Of a stretch of DNA of 64,000 nt, positions 16,403-26,427 are shown piece after piece. Source of the DNA: Rhizobium sp. (GTDB lineage Bacteria > Pseudomonadota > Alphaproteobacteria > Rhizobiales > Rhizobiaceae); NCBI GenBank assembly GCA_002796995.1, contig PEKW01000002.1, positions 1 to 64,000 on the forward strand. The letters run 5' to 3'. The position numbers were made by a program, and so were the translations under genes. A model generated the notes under the pieces. That model saw only the letters and a list, made by a program, of their open reading frames with translations, made no database searches and was not told where the DNA came from. The first letter of the stretch is position 1. Each line of letters begins with the position of its first letter.

Positions 16403-19213
16403 TCAGGCGCGCGCGGCTTCGGCGCCGGGGGCGGCGTCTTCTTGCTCCGCCATGCGGATCAGGTCGGCCGAGGCCTGCGGCTTGCCGAAGAGATAGCCCT
16501 GGCCCTGTTCGCAGCCGATCAGGCGGAGGAACTTGAGTTCTTCCTCGGTTTCGACGCCCTCGCAGATCATCGCGATGCCGAGGCCCTGGCACAGCGCCCG
16601 CACCGAATTGACGATCGCCTGGCTGGCGGTGTTCTCGACCAGGGTCCGAATGAACATCTGGTCGACCTTGATCTTGTCGAGCGGGAAGCGGGCGAGATAG
16701 CCGAAGGACGAATAGCCGGTGCCGAAATCGTCGAGCGCGACGGAGACACCGAGCGCTTTCAGCGCGGCCAGCCGGTCGAACAGCTCCGGCGACGGGTTGA
16801 GGAAGGTCGATTCGGTGATCTCGATGTGAAGGCGTTTCGGCTGCAAGCCGGTGAGGTCCAGCACCTCCCTGACCGCGCCGATGATGTCGCCGCGCTGGAA
16901 CTGCAACGGCGAGACGTTGACCGCGACGGTCAGGTCCTCCGGCCAGGTCAGCGCGTCGCGGCAGGCCTGCTCGAGCGCCCAGCGGCCGAGCTGCTCGATG
17001 AAGCCGTTGGCCTCGGCGATTTCGATGAACACCTGCGGCGATATGAAACCCAGTTCCGGGTGCTGCCAGCGCAGCAAGGCCTCGGCGCCGATCAGCCGTT
17101 GGTCCCTGAGGAGAACCTGCGGCTGGTAGAGGACGCGCATCTCGCCCCTGTCCAGCGCATGCCAGAGTTCCGTTTCGATCCGCCGCGCCGCCGCGTGGCG
17201 CGCGCCGCTTTCCGGATCGAACTGCACGAGCCCGCTGCCGTTCGTCTGCCGCGCCTCGTCGAGCGCCAGTTCGGCCTCGGCGACAAGTGCGGCCCCCTGG
17301 CCGTCGGCCGGCTCGGTGCGGAACACCATGCCGATATGCACGCCGAGCTTGGCCTTGGCATCGGTTACGTCGAAGGGGGCGGAGACGGTACTGACGATGG
17401 ACTCGGCGATCGAGCGGGCTTCGGCCTCGCTGACGGGAATGGTGGTGAAGGCGGCGAAGGTGTCGCCGCCGAGCCGGCCGATGGCCGAGAGCCGGCCGTC
17501 GAGCCGCGACAGCCGCCGCACGACCGCCTTGAGCAACGCGTCGCCCTTCTCGCGGCCGAGCGTCGCGTTGATCGTCTTGAAGCGGTGCAGGTTGACGGCA
17601 TAGACCGCGTGACCGGTCCCCGGCGGCGGCGTGACCGTCATCCGGGCGTCGATCTCGGCGACGAAGGCCGAGCTGCGCAGCGCACCGGTCAGCACGTCGT
17701 GGCGGGAGAGGAAGCCGATGCGTTCTTCCTGCCGGCGGCGTTCGGTGATGTCGCGGGCGGTGATGCAGGCGACGAAGACATGGTCGTCACCCTGACGGCT
17801 CTTTCCCGCCGCAAGCGCCAGCCGCGAGGCGGTGATCGTGTATTCGATGGTCCGACGCCCGCCGTTGGCACCATCCAGTTCCAGTTCGTTCAGCGCCGCC
17901 GGCGGGCTGCGGTCTAGGCGCAGGTCCTCGATGGCGCGGGCGATGTCCGTCCGCCATCGTTCGGGCAGCAGCGACTGCACGCTGTCGCCGTTCCGTGCCG
18001 CGGCGACGTCCGCCAGAATGTCGGCGAGCCGCGCGCTGTGTTCGACCAGCAGCCCGTCCTCGTCGACCACGAGGATGGCGTCGGCGCTGTCGCTGATCAC
18101 CTGGCCGAGCAGGCTGCGGCTGTTGTCGGCTTCGACCGAGGCGAGGCGCAGCAGCCAGGTCCTGAGGTCGAGTTCCTCCAGCACGCGCGTCGTGACGACG
18201 AGACCGAGCAGGGCATGGGCCGATATGGTCGGCAGGAGCAGGCCCTGGGCCGACTGCAGCCAGAACGCGGTCCCTTCCAGGGCGACCACCGTCGAGCCGA
18301 CCAGCAGCGACTGGAGCCGCAGGCTGCGTCGCGGCGACAGGGCGGCAAAGCCGACCAGGCCGGCGACAAGCAGAGGCGGAAGGCTGTGGAGGGGCGTCAG
18401 GCTGCGGTTTTGCAGCAGGCTTTCGGTGGCGATGATCTGCACCATCGGACCCGACACCAGCCCATGGACGGGCACGAAGAAATTGTCCTTGAGCTCGATC
18501 GCGGTCGCGCCGACCACGACGATCCTGTCGGCGAAGGCGGACGGATCGATCCGGCCGGAGACCACGTCGATCGCCGAGAAGTGCGGGACGGTGGACGGAT
18601 CGATGGAGAAGTCGATGACGAACGGCCCCGAACGCTGATCGGCGACCCCGGCGAGCGTGGCGGGCGCCGACATGACGAACTCGCCCCCCTGGACTTCGCC
18701 ATAGGGGAATTTTCGGACGACCCCGTCCCCGTCGGCCCGTACGCTGACGCTGGCGGTCCACGCGTGATCGGCGAAGATCGGGTTCGGCGACGTCACGCCG
18801 ATGGCGTCGGAACTGCCATTGGTGGCGTTGTACTGGGTAAAGGAGGGGAGCAGCACGCCGCCGCCGGCCGCCTCGAGCGCCCGCGCCAAGGCCGCGTCGC
18901 TTTCGGGCGACGATCGGGAGCTGAAGTCGATGTCGAGAAAGATGTCGCGCGCCTGCGCGCCTGCCAGCGTGTCGATCAGCCGGGCGTAGACGGTCCTGTC
19001 CCAGGGCCAGACGCCGATTTCATCCAGGCTGTACTTGTCGATGGTGACGAAGACCACGTCGCCGCTGGCGGCCCGCGGCTCAAACGCCATGCGCCGGGCC
19101 GTCAGCGCGGCGTCGAAACGGGTGAAGGCGCCGAATCCCGCCAGGCTGGCAACGATGCACAGCAATGAGGCCAGCACGAGCAGCCTACGGATCGGGATTG
19201 CAGCTTTCACCAT
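16403..19213 (-). CDS. CHASE2-PAS-GGDEF-EAL sensor, probable cyclic-di-GMP phosphodiesterase
   Basis: The 936-residue inner-membrane protein has an N-terminal anchor (about 10-30), a periplasmic CHASE2 domain (about 35-270, with VTIDKYSLDEIG and WPWDR) and three hydrophobic segments (about 275-345). A PAS domain follows (about 370-490), then GGDEF (about 500-660) and EAL (about 680-930). The GGDEF motif is degenerate (RLGGDTF), so cyclase activity is doubtful. The EAL domain keeps EALLR, NVSPLQF, ITES, DDFGTGYS, KVDQMF and CEGVET, so c-di-GMP hydrolysis is likely. ATG 19213 is preferred over an in-frame TTG at 19237. It follows the FecR-like gene by 54 bases; FecR-CHASE2 pairs are a known association. 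Confidence 0.9.
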   Translation of the reverse strand: MVKAAIPIRRLLVLASLLCIVASLAGFGAFTRFDAALTARRMAFEPRAASGDVVFVTIDKYSLDEIGVWPWDRTVYARLIDTLAGAQARDIFLDIDFSSRSSPESDAALARALEAAGGGVLLPSFTQYNATNGSSDAIGVTSPNPIFADHAWTASVSVRADGDGVVRKFPYGEVQGGEFVMSAPATLAGVADQRSGPFVIDFSIDPSTVPHFSAIDVVSGRIDPSAFADRIVVVGATAIELKDNFFVPVHGLVSGPMVQIIATESLLQNRSLTPLHSLPPLLVAGLVGFAALSPRRSLRLQSLLVGSTVVALEGTAFWLQSAQGLLLPTISAHALLGLVVTTRVLEELDLRTWLLRLASVEADNSRSLLGQVISDSADAILVVDEDGLLVEHSARLADILADVAAARNGDSVQSLLPERWRTDIARAIEDLRLDRSPPAALNELELDGANGGRRTIEYTITASRLALAAGKSRQGDDHVFVACITARDITERRRQEERIGFLSRHDVLTGALRSSAFVAEIDARMTVTPPPGTGHAVYAVNLHRFKTINATLGREKGDALLKAVVRRLSRLDGRLSAIGRLGGDTFAAFTTIPVSEAEARSIAESIVSTVSAPFDVTDAKAKLGVHIGMVFRTEPADGQGAALVAEAELALDEARQTNGSGLVQFDPESGARHAAARRIETELWHALDRGEMRVLYQPQVLLRDQRLIGAEALLRWQHPELGFISPQVFIEIAEANGFIEQLGRWALEQACRDALTWPEDLTVAVNVSPLQFQRGDIIGAVREVLDLTGLQPKRLHIEITESTFLNPSPELFDRLAALKALGVSVALDDFGTGYSSFGYLARFPLDKIKVDQMFIRTLVENTASQAIVNSVRALCQGLGIAMICEGVETEEELKFLRLIGCEQGQGYLFGKPQASADLIRMAEQEDAAPGAEAARA

Positions 19214-19236
19214 GCTGTACTTTCTGCCGCCGATCA

Positions 19237-20359
<1,123 letters not shown>

Positions 20360-20499
20360 GAGTGCCCCCCGGCAAAAAAACCAGTCGGAAGGGTAAAACA
20401 TTCAAAATAACAAATGCCTAACGTCTAAAATGGCAAAAATCACGAGGCATCGGGCAATACCCCTCGCAGACGTCCGCGCGGGAGAGGCGCCAAAGAAAG

Positions 20500-20527
20500 A
20501 CACCCCGGACCTCGCGGTCCGGGGTGT
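20500..20527 (-). terminator. Rho-independent terminator of the TRAP binding-protein gene
   Basis: ACACCCCGGACC-TCGC-GGTCCGGGGTGT is a perfect 12-base stem with a four-base loop, about 30 bases after the minus-strand gene. On that strand it is followed by the T-rich TCTTTCTTT. Confidence 0.85.
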
Positions 20528-20557
20528 CGTGAAGGTCGGGCCTGTCGGCAGAGGCGC

Positions 20558-21664
20558 TTAGAGCGTGCCCTGGCGCTGCTGGATCATCATGTAGGTGTCG
20601 AAGCCGTATTCGGCGACCTGGGCCCAGAGATAGGCGTCTTTCTTGAAGGCCTGCTGGCTGTCGTAGAGCGTCTTGAAGTTCTCGTTCTTGGCGCTGAGGT
20701 CGGCATAGGTTTCCAGCGCTGCCTTGTGGCAGACGTCGAGGATGTCCGAGCCGAAGGCGCGAAGCTCGGTGCCCTGCGCCACCAGCTGGCGAAGGGCCGC
20801 GGCATTCGAGGCGTCGTAGCGGGCCAGCATGCGGGCGTTCGCAGCCGCGCAGGCGTCGGTCAGGATGCGCTTGTAGTTGGCCGGCAGCTCGTTGAACTTG
20901 TCGGAATTGAAGAAGGCGTGGACGGCCGGGCCGCCTTCCCACCAAGCCGGATAGTAGTAGTACTTGGCGACCTTGTGGAGGCCGAGCTTCAGGTCGTCAT
21001 AGGGACCGACGAATTCGGTGGCGTCGATCGTGCCCTTCTCGAGCGCCGCATAGACGTCCGAGCCGGCGATCTGCTGCGGCGTGACGCCGACCTTGCTCAT
21101 CACTTCGCCGGCGAGACCGGCAATGCGCATCTTGAGGCCCTTGAGGTCGTCGATCGTCTTGATTTCCTTGCGGTACCAGCCGCCCATCTGGGCGCCGGTA
21201 TTGCCGGCCGGCAGCGCATAGAGCTTGTGGCCGGCGAGAAAGGTGTTGAGCAGCTCGTTGCCGCCGCCGGCGGTGAACCAGGCATTGGTCATGCGGGCAT
21301 TGAGGCCGAACGGGATGGCGGTGCCGAGCGCGAAGGCCGGATCCTTGCCGATATAGTAGTAGCAGCAGGTGTGGGCCATCTCGACGGTGCCGGAAGCGAC
21401 CGCATCGGCGGCCTGCAGCGGCGGCACGATCTCGCCGGCGGCAAACGTCGTGATGGTGAAGTTGCCGTCGGTCGCCTCGGACACGCTCTGGGCGATGTCG
21501 GTCGCGGCGCCGAAAATGATGTCGAGGCTCTTGGGGAAGGACGAGGTCAGGCGCCAGTTGAGCTTCGGATTTTCCTGGGCGATGGCGGGGGCGGCAAGTG
21601 TGACGGAAGCGGCAGCACCCAGTCCGGCGGCGCCGGCCTGCTGGAAGAATTTACGGCGGTTCAT
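20558..21664 (-). CDS. TRAP transporter substrate-binding protein, DctP family
   Basis: The 368-residue periplasmic binding protein has a Tat-type signal (NRRKFFQQAG, then a hydrophobic core and an AIAQE cleavage region near residue 30). Tat export and the motifs AGEIVPPLQAADAV, YYYIGKDP and FVGPYDDLKLGLHK match the TakP-like group that binds alpha-keto acids. EFVGPYDD with the preceding Arg in KMRIAG is the usual carboxylate-binding region. DctQ and DctM membrane subunits are absent from the neighbourhood, so it is an orphan here and must work with a distant permease. A strong terminator follows. Confidence 0.92.
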   Translation of the reverse strand: MNRRKFFQQAGAAGLGAAASVTLAAPAIAQENPKLNWRLTSSFPKSLDIIFGAATDIAQSVSEATDGNFTITTFAAGEIVPPLQAADAVASGTVEMAHTCCYYYIGKDPAFALGTAIPFGLNARMTNAWFTAGGGNELLNTFLAGHKLYALPAGNTGAQMGGWYRKEIKTIDDLKGLKMRIAGLAGEVMSKVGVTPQQIAGSDVYAALEKGTIDATEFVGPYDDLKLGLHKVAKYYYYPAWWEGGPAVHAFFNSDKFNELPANYKRILTDACAAANARMLARYDASNAAALRQLVAQGTELRAFGSDILDVCHKAALETYADLSAKNENFKTLYDSQQAFKKDAYLWAQVAEYGFDTYMMIQQRQGTL

Positions 21665-21867
21665 GATCTCTAGCCTTGGTTGTTTCCCATAATGGTCTCA
21701 TCCCCCTCCGCGGGCGGGTCTAGCCATGATGCCCAGTTCATGCAAGCCCGAAAGCTGCAGGAATTGCGTGATGGTGCGGCTGAACTTGCGGAAAATTGCG
21801 TCGACGGCCGGGTCTCCTTGCGAAAAATGCGCGAGGATCCGCCGCGACGGTACGAGGCGCGGTTGCC

Positions 21868-22350
21868 TCAGGCGGCAGGTTGGCCGCGGCGGGCCGGATC
21901 GTCGAGCGCCGGATTGTAGAACAACGCCAGCACGAGGCTGCGGGCGATCCGCTCCGCCGTCGCCATGAACCAGGCTCGGGCTTCGTCTGTCGCTTCCATG
22001 TCGACAAGGGTCTGGTCGAACAGCGCCAGCCATTCGATGAACAGACCCTCAGTCACGCCGGCCACACCGTGATGGGCCTGCACCGGCTTGCCGCCATAGG
22101 CGCCGTTCTTGAAGGCGACCGAAGCCCAGAAGGCCTTCATCTTGGCGAGGTGCGACGGCCAGCGGCCGGAAAGCCGGTTGTCGAAGACGGGCCCCAGATT
22201 CGCATGGGCCTGGATGCGGCCGTAGAAGGTCTCGACCAGCCGGTCGATGAAGGCCGGATCGACGCCCATGGCGGCCATCTGCGCCTCGGCGCGGGCGGTG
22301 ATATCCGCCCGGTGCGCGGCGCGGCCGACCAGATCATCCTGCATCGCCAT
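21868..22350 (-). CDS. Group III truncated haemoglobin
   Basis: The 160-residue protein is a 2-over-2 globin. The segments FIDRLVETFYGRIQAHANLGPVF and HLAKMKAFWASVAF (seen in pieces, about 35-80) and the proximal-His region QAHHGVAGV (about 91-99) fit group III (trHbP/Ctb type). The length is slightly over the usual 130-150. Likely roles are oxygen, NO or peroxide chemistry. ATG 22350 has a GAAGGACGG ribosome site; the longer in-frame extension is not globin-like. The gene is divergent from mbfA with 193 bases between, so it may share iron-dependent control. Confidence 0.85.
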   Translation of the reverse strand: MAMQDDLVGRAAHRADITARAEAQMAAMGVDPAFIDRLVETFYGRIQAHANLGPVFDNRLSGRWPSHLAKMKAFWASVAFKNGAYGGKPVQAHHGVAGVTEGLFIEWLALFDQTLVDMEATDEARAWFMATAERIARSLVLALFYNPALDDPARRGQPAA

Positions 22351-22509
22351 GTCGTTCCGTCCTTCTTGGTGGTCTCCACGCTTGTCGCGTATTGTCGGGC
22401 GGGCGTCAAACGCACGGCTCCGCGCCGATCGTCGCATCGGCTGCTTGCCCCGTGTTTGTGCGGACTGCGGCACCGCGGCGGCTTGACCTGGAAATGACGA
22501 CGCAATAAG

Positions 22510-22526
22510 TTTAGAACAATTATAAA
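22510..22526 (+). promoter_or_regulatory. ICE-like Irr box at the mbfA promoter
   Basis: TTTAGAACAATTATAAA matches the iron-control-element consensus TTTAGAA-NN-GTTCTAAA at 15 of 17 positions, counting the two free bases. A TTGACC -35 lies at 22483-22488, so the box overlaps the expected -10. This fits Irr repression under low iron, as described for mbfA in other rhizobia. Confidence 0.75.
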
Positions 22527-22543
22527 GAACAGGATAGTCACCG

Positions 22544-23527
22544 ATGCTCGCGCGCTTTTTTTCCTCCTCGAAACGCCCGTTTTCCAGCCTGAGCGAACAG
22601 GAAATCCTGGCGCTGGCGATTTCCTCGGAAGAGGACGATGCGCGCATCTATCTCGCCTATGCTGACCAGTTGCGCGAACAGTATCCGCAGTCGGCCAAGG
22701 TGTTCGAGGACATGGCCGAGGTCGAGCACACCCATCGCAACCAGCTGATCGACATGCACCGCCAGCGCTTCGGCGAACGCATCCCGCTGATCCGCCGCGA
22801 GCATGTCAGCGACTTCTACGACCGCAAGCCCGACTGGCTGCGCGCCAACCAGAGCCTGGACCAGATCCGCGCCGAGGCCGAGACCATGGAGCAGGGCGCC
22901 TACCGGTTCTACATGGCCGCGGCGCAGCGCACGACGGATGCCCAGACGCGCAAGCTGCTCGGTGATCTGGCGCTGGCCGAGCAGGGCCATGAGGAAATCG
23001 CCTCCATGCTCGGCGAGCGCCACACGCCGGAGGACGTCAAGGCGGAAGAGGACGCGAGCGCCCACCGCCAGTTCGTGCTGACCTATGTGCAGCCGGGTCT
23101 GGCCGGTCTGATGGACGGTTCGGTCTCGACGCTGGCGCCGATCTTCGCCGCCGCCTTCGCCACCGGCGACACCTGGCAGACCTTCCTCGTCGGCCTGTCC
23201 GCCTCGGTCGGCGCCGGCATTTCCATGGGCTTCACCGAGGCGGCCCACGACGACGGCAAGCTTTCGGGCCGCGGCTCGCCGATCAAACGCGGCCTGGCTT
23301 CGGGCATCATGACCGCGCTCGGTGGCCTTGGCCACGCGCTGCCCTACCTCATCCCGCATTTCTGGACGGCGACGATCACCGCCGCCGTGGTGGTCTTCTT
23401 CGAGCTCTGGGCGATCGCCTTCATCCAGAACAAGTACATGGAGACGCCCTTCCTGCGCGCCGCCATGCAGGTCGTGCTCGGCGGTTCGCTGGTGCTCGCG
23501 GCCGGCATCCTGATCGGCAATGGTTGA
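22544..23527 (+). CDS. mbfA: Membrane-bound ferritin/iron exporter MbfA
   Basis: The 327-residue protein has an N-terminal rubrerythrin-like ferritin domain (about 15-165; EEDDARIYLAYAD, EVEHTHRNQL, AEAETMEQGAYRFY and LAEQGHEEI carry the Glu/His iron ligands). A C-terminal VIT1/CCC1-type domain with five hydrophobic segments follows (about 175-325; GLMDGSVSTLAP). This is the MbfA architecture, an inner-membrane exporter that protects against excess iron. The ICE-like box just upstream agrees with Irr control. It appears monocistronic. Confidence 0.94.
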   Translation: MLARFFSSSKRPFSSLSEQEILALAISSEEDDARIYLAYADQLREQYPQSAKVFEDMAEVEHTHRNQLIDMHRQRFGERIPLIRREHVSDFYDRKPDWLRANQSLDQIRAEAETMEQGAYRFYMAAAQRTTDAQTRKLLGDLALAEQGHEEIASMLGERHTPEDVKAEEDASAHRQFVLTYVQPGLAGLMDGSVSTLAPIFAAAFATGDTWQTFLVGLSASVGAGISMGFTEAAHDDGKLSGRGSPIKRGLASGIMTALGGLGHALPYLIPHFWTATITAAVVVFFELWAIAFIQNKYMETPFLRAAMQVVLGGSLVLAAGILIGNG

Positions 23528-23535
23528 CGCTTGTC

Positions 23536-23570
23536 ATGACGCCGCAACACGAATAGCTTAGCGGCGTCAT
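23536..23570 (+). promoter_or_regulatory. Inverted repeat abutting the MFS start codon
   Basis: ATGACGCCGC (23536-23545) and GCGGCGTCAT (23561-23570) are perfect 10-base arms around a 15-base loop. The second arm ends one base before the ATG at 23572, and no Shine-Dalgarno is otherwise visible. It could be an operator, a translation-blocking hairpin, or the mbfA terminator (no T-run). Confidence 0.55.
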
Positions 23571-23571
23571 C

Positions 23572-24780
23572 ATGAAACCTTCTCCGGCCACCCTCGGCAT
23601 GGGCGTTTCCATGACCGTCGGTTATGGCACGCTCTATTATTCCTTCTCGATTCTCGCTCCCGAAATCGCCCGCGAATTCGGCTGGTCGCAGAGCTTTGTC
23701 TTCGCCGTCTTTTCGATCGGCCTGCTCGGCGGCGCGGTCTCCGCGCCGATCATCGGACGGCTGATCGACCGCTTCGGCGCGCGGCCGGTGCTGGCCTTCG
23801 GATCGATCCTTGCGGCGGCAGCCCTCGCCGGCCTCTCAATGGTGCAGAACGGCTGGCAGTTTGCCGCCGTCACGCTTGCCGCCGAGTTCGTGTCGATCGC
23901 CGTGCAATATGATGCGGGCTTTGCCGCGCTCGCGCAGCGTCACGGCCAGGAGGCCAGGAGCCAGATCACCTTGGTGACGCTGGTCGCGGGCTTTGCCTCG
24001 ACGGTGTTCTGGCCGCTGATCCAGTGGCTGCTAACGATGATGACCTGGCGCGAGGTCTATCTCGTGCTCGCCGGCCTCAACTTGGTGCTCGCCCTTCCGG
24101 TGCACGCGCTTTGGCCGTCCTATCGGCGCGAGGTGGCCGCCCCGGCAAAGCCGTCGGCCGAAGCCAGCGCGCCCGCCGTGGCCAGCCGTCGGCCGCATCT
24201 CGCCCTGATGGCCGTCAGTCTTTCGGCCGGCGGCTTCGTGCTCTCGGCCATGGGCGCCTCGCTGCTGGTTCTGCTCGGCGATGCCGGCTTCACCCCGGCG
24301 ATCGCCACGCTGACCGGCAGTCTGATCGGGCCGTCGCAGGTCGCCGCCCGCGTCATCGAATATGCCCGCCGGGGCGTGCTGTCCCCGCCGATGACGGGGC
24401 TGATCGCCACCGGGGCGATCTTCCTGGCGCTCGCCCTGCTGTTTGCCGCCGCCGTCTTCCCGACTGTGGCCATCGTCCTGGTCTTCGCCGTCTTCTTCGG
24501 CATCGGACAGGGGCTGACGTCGATCATCCGGGGCGTGCTGCCGCTGCACTTCTTCGGCACGACCGGCTATGGCCGCACCATGGGCACGCTGTCGGGCATC
24601 CGCATGGTCCTGTCGGCCGCAGCCCCGGTGACGATCATCTTCGTCAACGAGCGTCTGGGCGTCGAGGCGGCGATCGGCTGCCTGCTTGTGATGGGGGCGG
24701 TCGGACTTCTGGCGATGATCGGGCTTGCGCGGCTGCCGCCGCTCCGTCTCGAAACGGAACGCCGGGTCCAGCCGTCCTAG
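23572..24780 (+). CDS. MFS transporter
   Basis: The 402-residue inner-membrane protein has about 12 helices. The signature GRLIDRFGARPVL lies in loop 2-3 (about 62-74). GYGTLYYSFSILAPEIAREFGWSQ, in pieces, near the start resembles the oxalate/formate-antiporter-like or monocarboxylate-like MFS group. The substrate is unknown. It starts 44 bases after mbfA, but the hairpin between the two makes independent expression plausible. It is convergent with the protease gene (16 bases). Confidence 0.85.
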   Translation: MKPSPATLGMGVSMTVGYGTLYYSFSILAPEIAREFGWSQSFVFAVFSIGLLGGAVSAPIIGRLIDRFGARPVLAFGSILAAAALAGLSMVQNGWQFAAVTLAAEFVSIAVQYDAGFAALAQRHGQEARSQITLVTLVAGFASTVFWPLIQWLLTMMTWREVYLVLAGLNLVLALPVHALWPSYRREVAAPAKPSAEASAPAVASRRPHLALMAVSLSAGGFVLSAMGASLLVLLGDAGFTPAIATLTGSLIGPSQVAARVIEYARRGVLSPPMTGLIATGAIFLALALLFAAAVFPTVAIVLVFAVFFGIGQGLTSIIRGVLPLHFFGTTGYGRTMGTLSGIRMVLSAAAPVTIIFVNERLGVEAAIGCLLVMGAVGLLAMIGLARLPPLRLETERRVQPS

Positions 24781-24796
24781 AGAAGCCGAGCCTGTC

Positions 24797-25414
24797 TCAG
24801 TCGAGCGCGCCGACCATGACGTCGGTGGTGCCGTTCTCGATCGTCACCCAGCGGCCGGTGTCGAAGCTCGCCTGGCGCTTGAGATAGGTATAGGGCGTCT
24901 CGGTCCAGAGCTTGACGTCGTTGACGAGGTTGTCGAGCACGAAGTCGCCCTGGGCGCTGCGGAGCGTCAGCACGGCATGGCCTTCGCCGTCGGGCTTGCG
25001 CACCACGGTGATCAGCAGGTCGGCGGGCGAGAAACCCGCTTTCATCATCTTTTCGCGCTTCAGAAGGACGAAATCCTCGCAGTCGCCCACGTCGACCGGA
25101 TAGGCCCAGACTTCCTCGCGACCATAGGCATCGGCATCCGTGACCGGGGTGATCGAGGAATTGACCGACAGGTTGATCTCGCGCACCACGTCCCAGCCGT
25201 GCGGCGTCAGCCGCGGCAGCGCGCCGGGCTTGCTCTTCACGCTGCATTCCTCGCGATGCTGGCGGCAGAACTCGTAATGGCCGATCGGCTGCGAAGTGAC
25301 ACTGCCCGTCGTCATCGACAGCAGCGTCTTGGGTGCCGTGAAGCCCGTATCGGCCGGCGCGGAAACGCCAAGCACCACAAGCAACGCGGCAAAAGCACGC
25401 GATCGGTTCATCAT
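24797..25414 (-). CDS. Periplasmic transglutaminase-like cysteine protease (BTLCP)
   Basis: The 205-residue exported protein has a short signal peptide (to about residue 27). The bacterial transglutaminase-like cysteine peptidase motif is complete: Cys112 in VGDCEDFVLL, His146 in GEGHAVLTL, and Asp161 in FVLDNLVND. This family processes surface proteins, for example as LapG processes adhesins, and is common in rhizobia. No LapD or large adhesin is adjacent, so the target is unknown. A CtrA-like box lies 20 bases upstream, which suggests cell-cycle-linked expression. A start at 25411 is also possible. Confidence 0.9.
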   Translation of the reverse strand: MMNRSRAFAALLVVLGVSAPADTGFTAPKTLLSMTTGSVTSQPIGHYEFCRQHREECSVKSKPGALPRLTPHGWDVVREINLSVNSSITPVTDADAYGREEVWAYPVDVGDCEDFVLLKREKMMKAGFSPADLLITVVRKPDGEGHAVLTLRSAQGDFVLDNLVNDVKLWTETPYTYLKRQASFDTGRWVTIENGTTDVMVGALD

Positions 25415-25433
25415 GAACTCGTCCCTTTAATCC

Positions 25434-25448
25434 TTAACAAAACGTTAA
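25434..25448 (-). promoter_or_regulatory. CtrA-like box TTAA-N7-TTAA
   Basis: TTAACAAAACGTTAA matches the full CtrA consensus and is part of a larger palindrome CCTTAAC-AAAAC-GTTAAGG (25432-25450), about 20 bases before the protease gene. A GANTC methylation site (GAGTC, 25465-25469) lies just beyond. Confidence 0.65.
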
Positions 25449-25519
25449 GGTCCAAGCGGGTTTCGAGTCAATCGCGGTAAGGCCGTCGCGTTAGGGATTT
25501 GTCAACTATGGTTAAAATG

Positions 25520-26341
25520 CTACAGGTCCGAAGCGTTCTCCACCATGGACAGGATCGCCGCCTTCATCCGCGCGATGTCCTCGGGGCGGGACAGCCGGTG
25601 GTCGCCGTCGCGCACCAAGGTGATCACGACGTCGTCGGCCGGCAAGAACTCGACCAGCTTCAGCGCATGGGCATAGGGCACGTCGGGATCGGCCATGCCC
25701 TGCAGGATGTGCACCGGGCAGCCGGTCTCGATGATGCCGGTCAGCACGCGGTTGAGCCGGCCGTCCTCGATCAGGGCACGGGTGAAGATGTTCGGCTCGG
25801 GGCTGTAGTCCGAGGGTTCCTCGAAATAGCCGCGCTCGGCCAGCGACGCGCGCTCCGCATCGGACAGGTTCGGCTCTATCAGGTCGATGGTGAAGTCGGG
25901 CGCCGGCGCGATCAGCACCATGCCGGCCACGCGGGGGCCGGAACCGCGCTGTGCCAGCGCCTGCACGAGCCTCAGCGCGATCCAGCCGCCCATCGACGAG
26001 CCGACCAGCACGACGTTCTCAGGCGCGACGTGGTCGAGCACGGCGATCGCCTCCTCGAGCCAGCGGCTGATGGTGCCCGCGCGGAACGCGCCGCCGGAAG
26101 CACCATGGCCGGAATAGTCGAAACGGATCGCCGCCAGGCCCCCCTCCGCCGCCAGCGCATCCATCTCGATCGCCTTGGTGCCGCTCATGTCGGACCGGTA
26201 GCCGCCGAGCCAGACGAGGGCCGGAGCGGAGGGCGCGCGCGCCGGATCGGCTGCGCGAACGAGGAGCGCGATGTCGCGGGCGTCGTCGCCCTTTCCCACC
26301 GTGATCGTCTCGGCGCGCGGGTCGGAATTGATCGAGGTCAT
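25520..26341 (-). CDS. Alpha/beta hydrolase
   Basis: The 273-residue cytosolic hydrolase has the nucleophile elbow GSSMGGW (Ser in GxSxG, about 115), an oxyanion region WLGGYRSDMSGTKA, and a likely catalytic Asp and His in GMADPDVPY and RDGDHRLSRPEDI. This is close to the ABHD10-like/palmitoyl-thioesterase-like group; the substrate is unknown. ATG 26341 is used because the longer reading has a Pro/Cys-rich, non-conserved leader. It lies directly upstream of, and divergent from, infC. Confidence 0.88.
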   Translation of the reverse strand: MTSINSDPRAETITVGKGDDARDIALLVRAADPARAPSAPALVWLGGYRSDMSGTKAIEMDALAAEGGLAAIRFDYSGHGASGGAFRAGTISRWLEEAIAVLDHVAPENVVLVGSSMGGWIALRLVQALAQRGSGPRVAGMVLIAPAPDFTIDLIEPNLSDAERASLAERGYFEEPSDYSPEPNIFTRALIEDGRLNRVLTGIIETGCPVHILQGMADPDVPYAHALKLVEFLPADDVVITLVRDGDHRLSRPEDIARMKAAILSMVENASDL

Positions 26342-26427
26342 GCAGGGCTCCCTGGGCGTGAACGGCCCTGTAAAACAGATTCGCGAAGTGACGGACAGCA
26401 GGTGATTTTCCATCCGAAGCGTGTTAT

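Noticed and set aside
18038-19168. Plus-strand frame of about 370 codons within the CHASE2-EAL gene
   Set aside because: It is antisense to CHASE2, PAS and linker segments that are clearly coding. Composition is typical of a shadow frame.
24725-25480. Plus-strand frame over the cysteine protease
   Set aside because: The Cys-His-Asp triad and signal peptide are on the minus strand; the opposite frame has no features.
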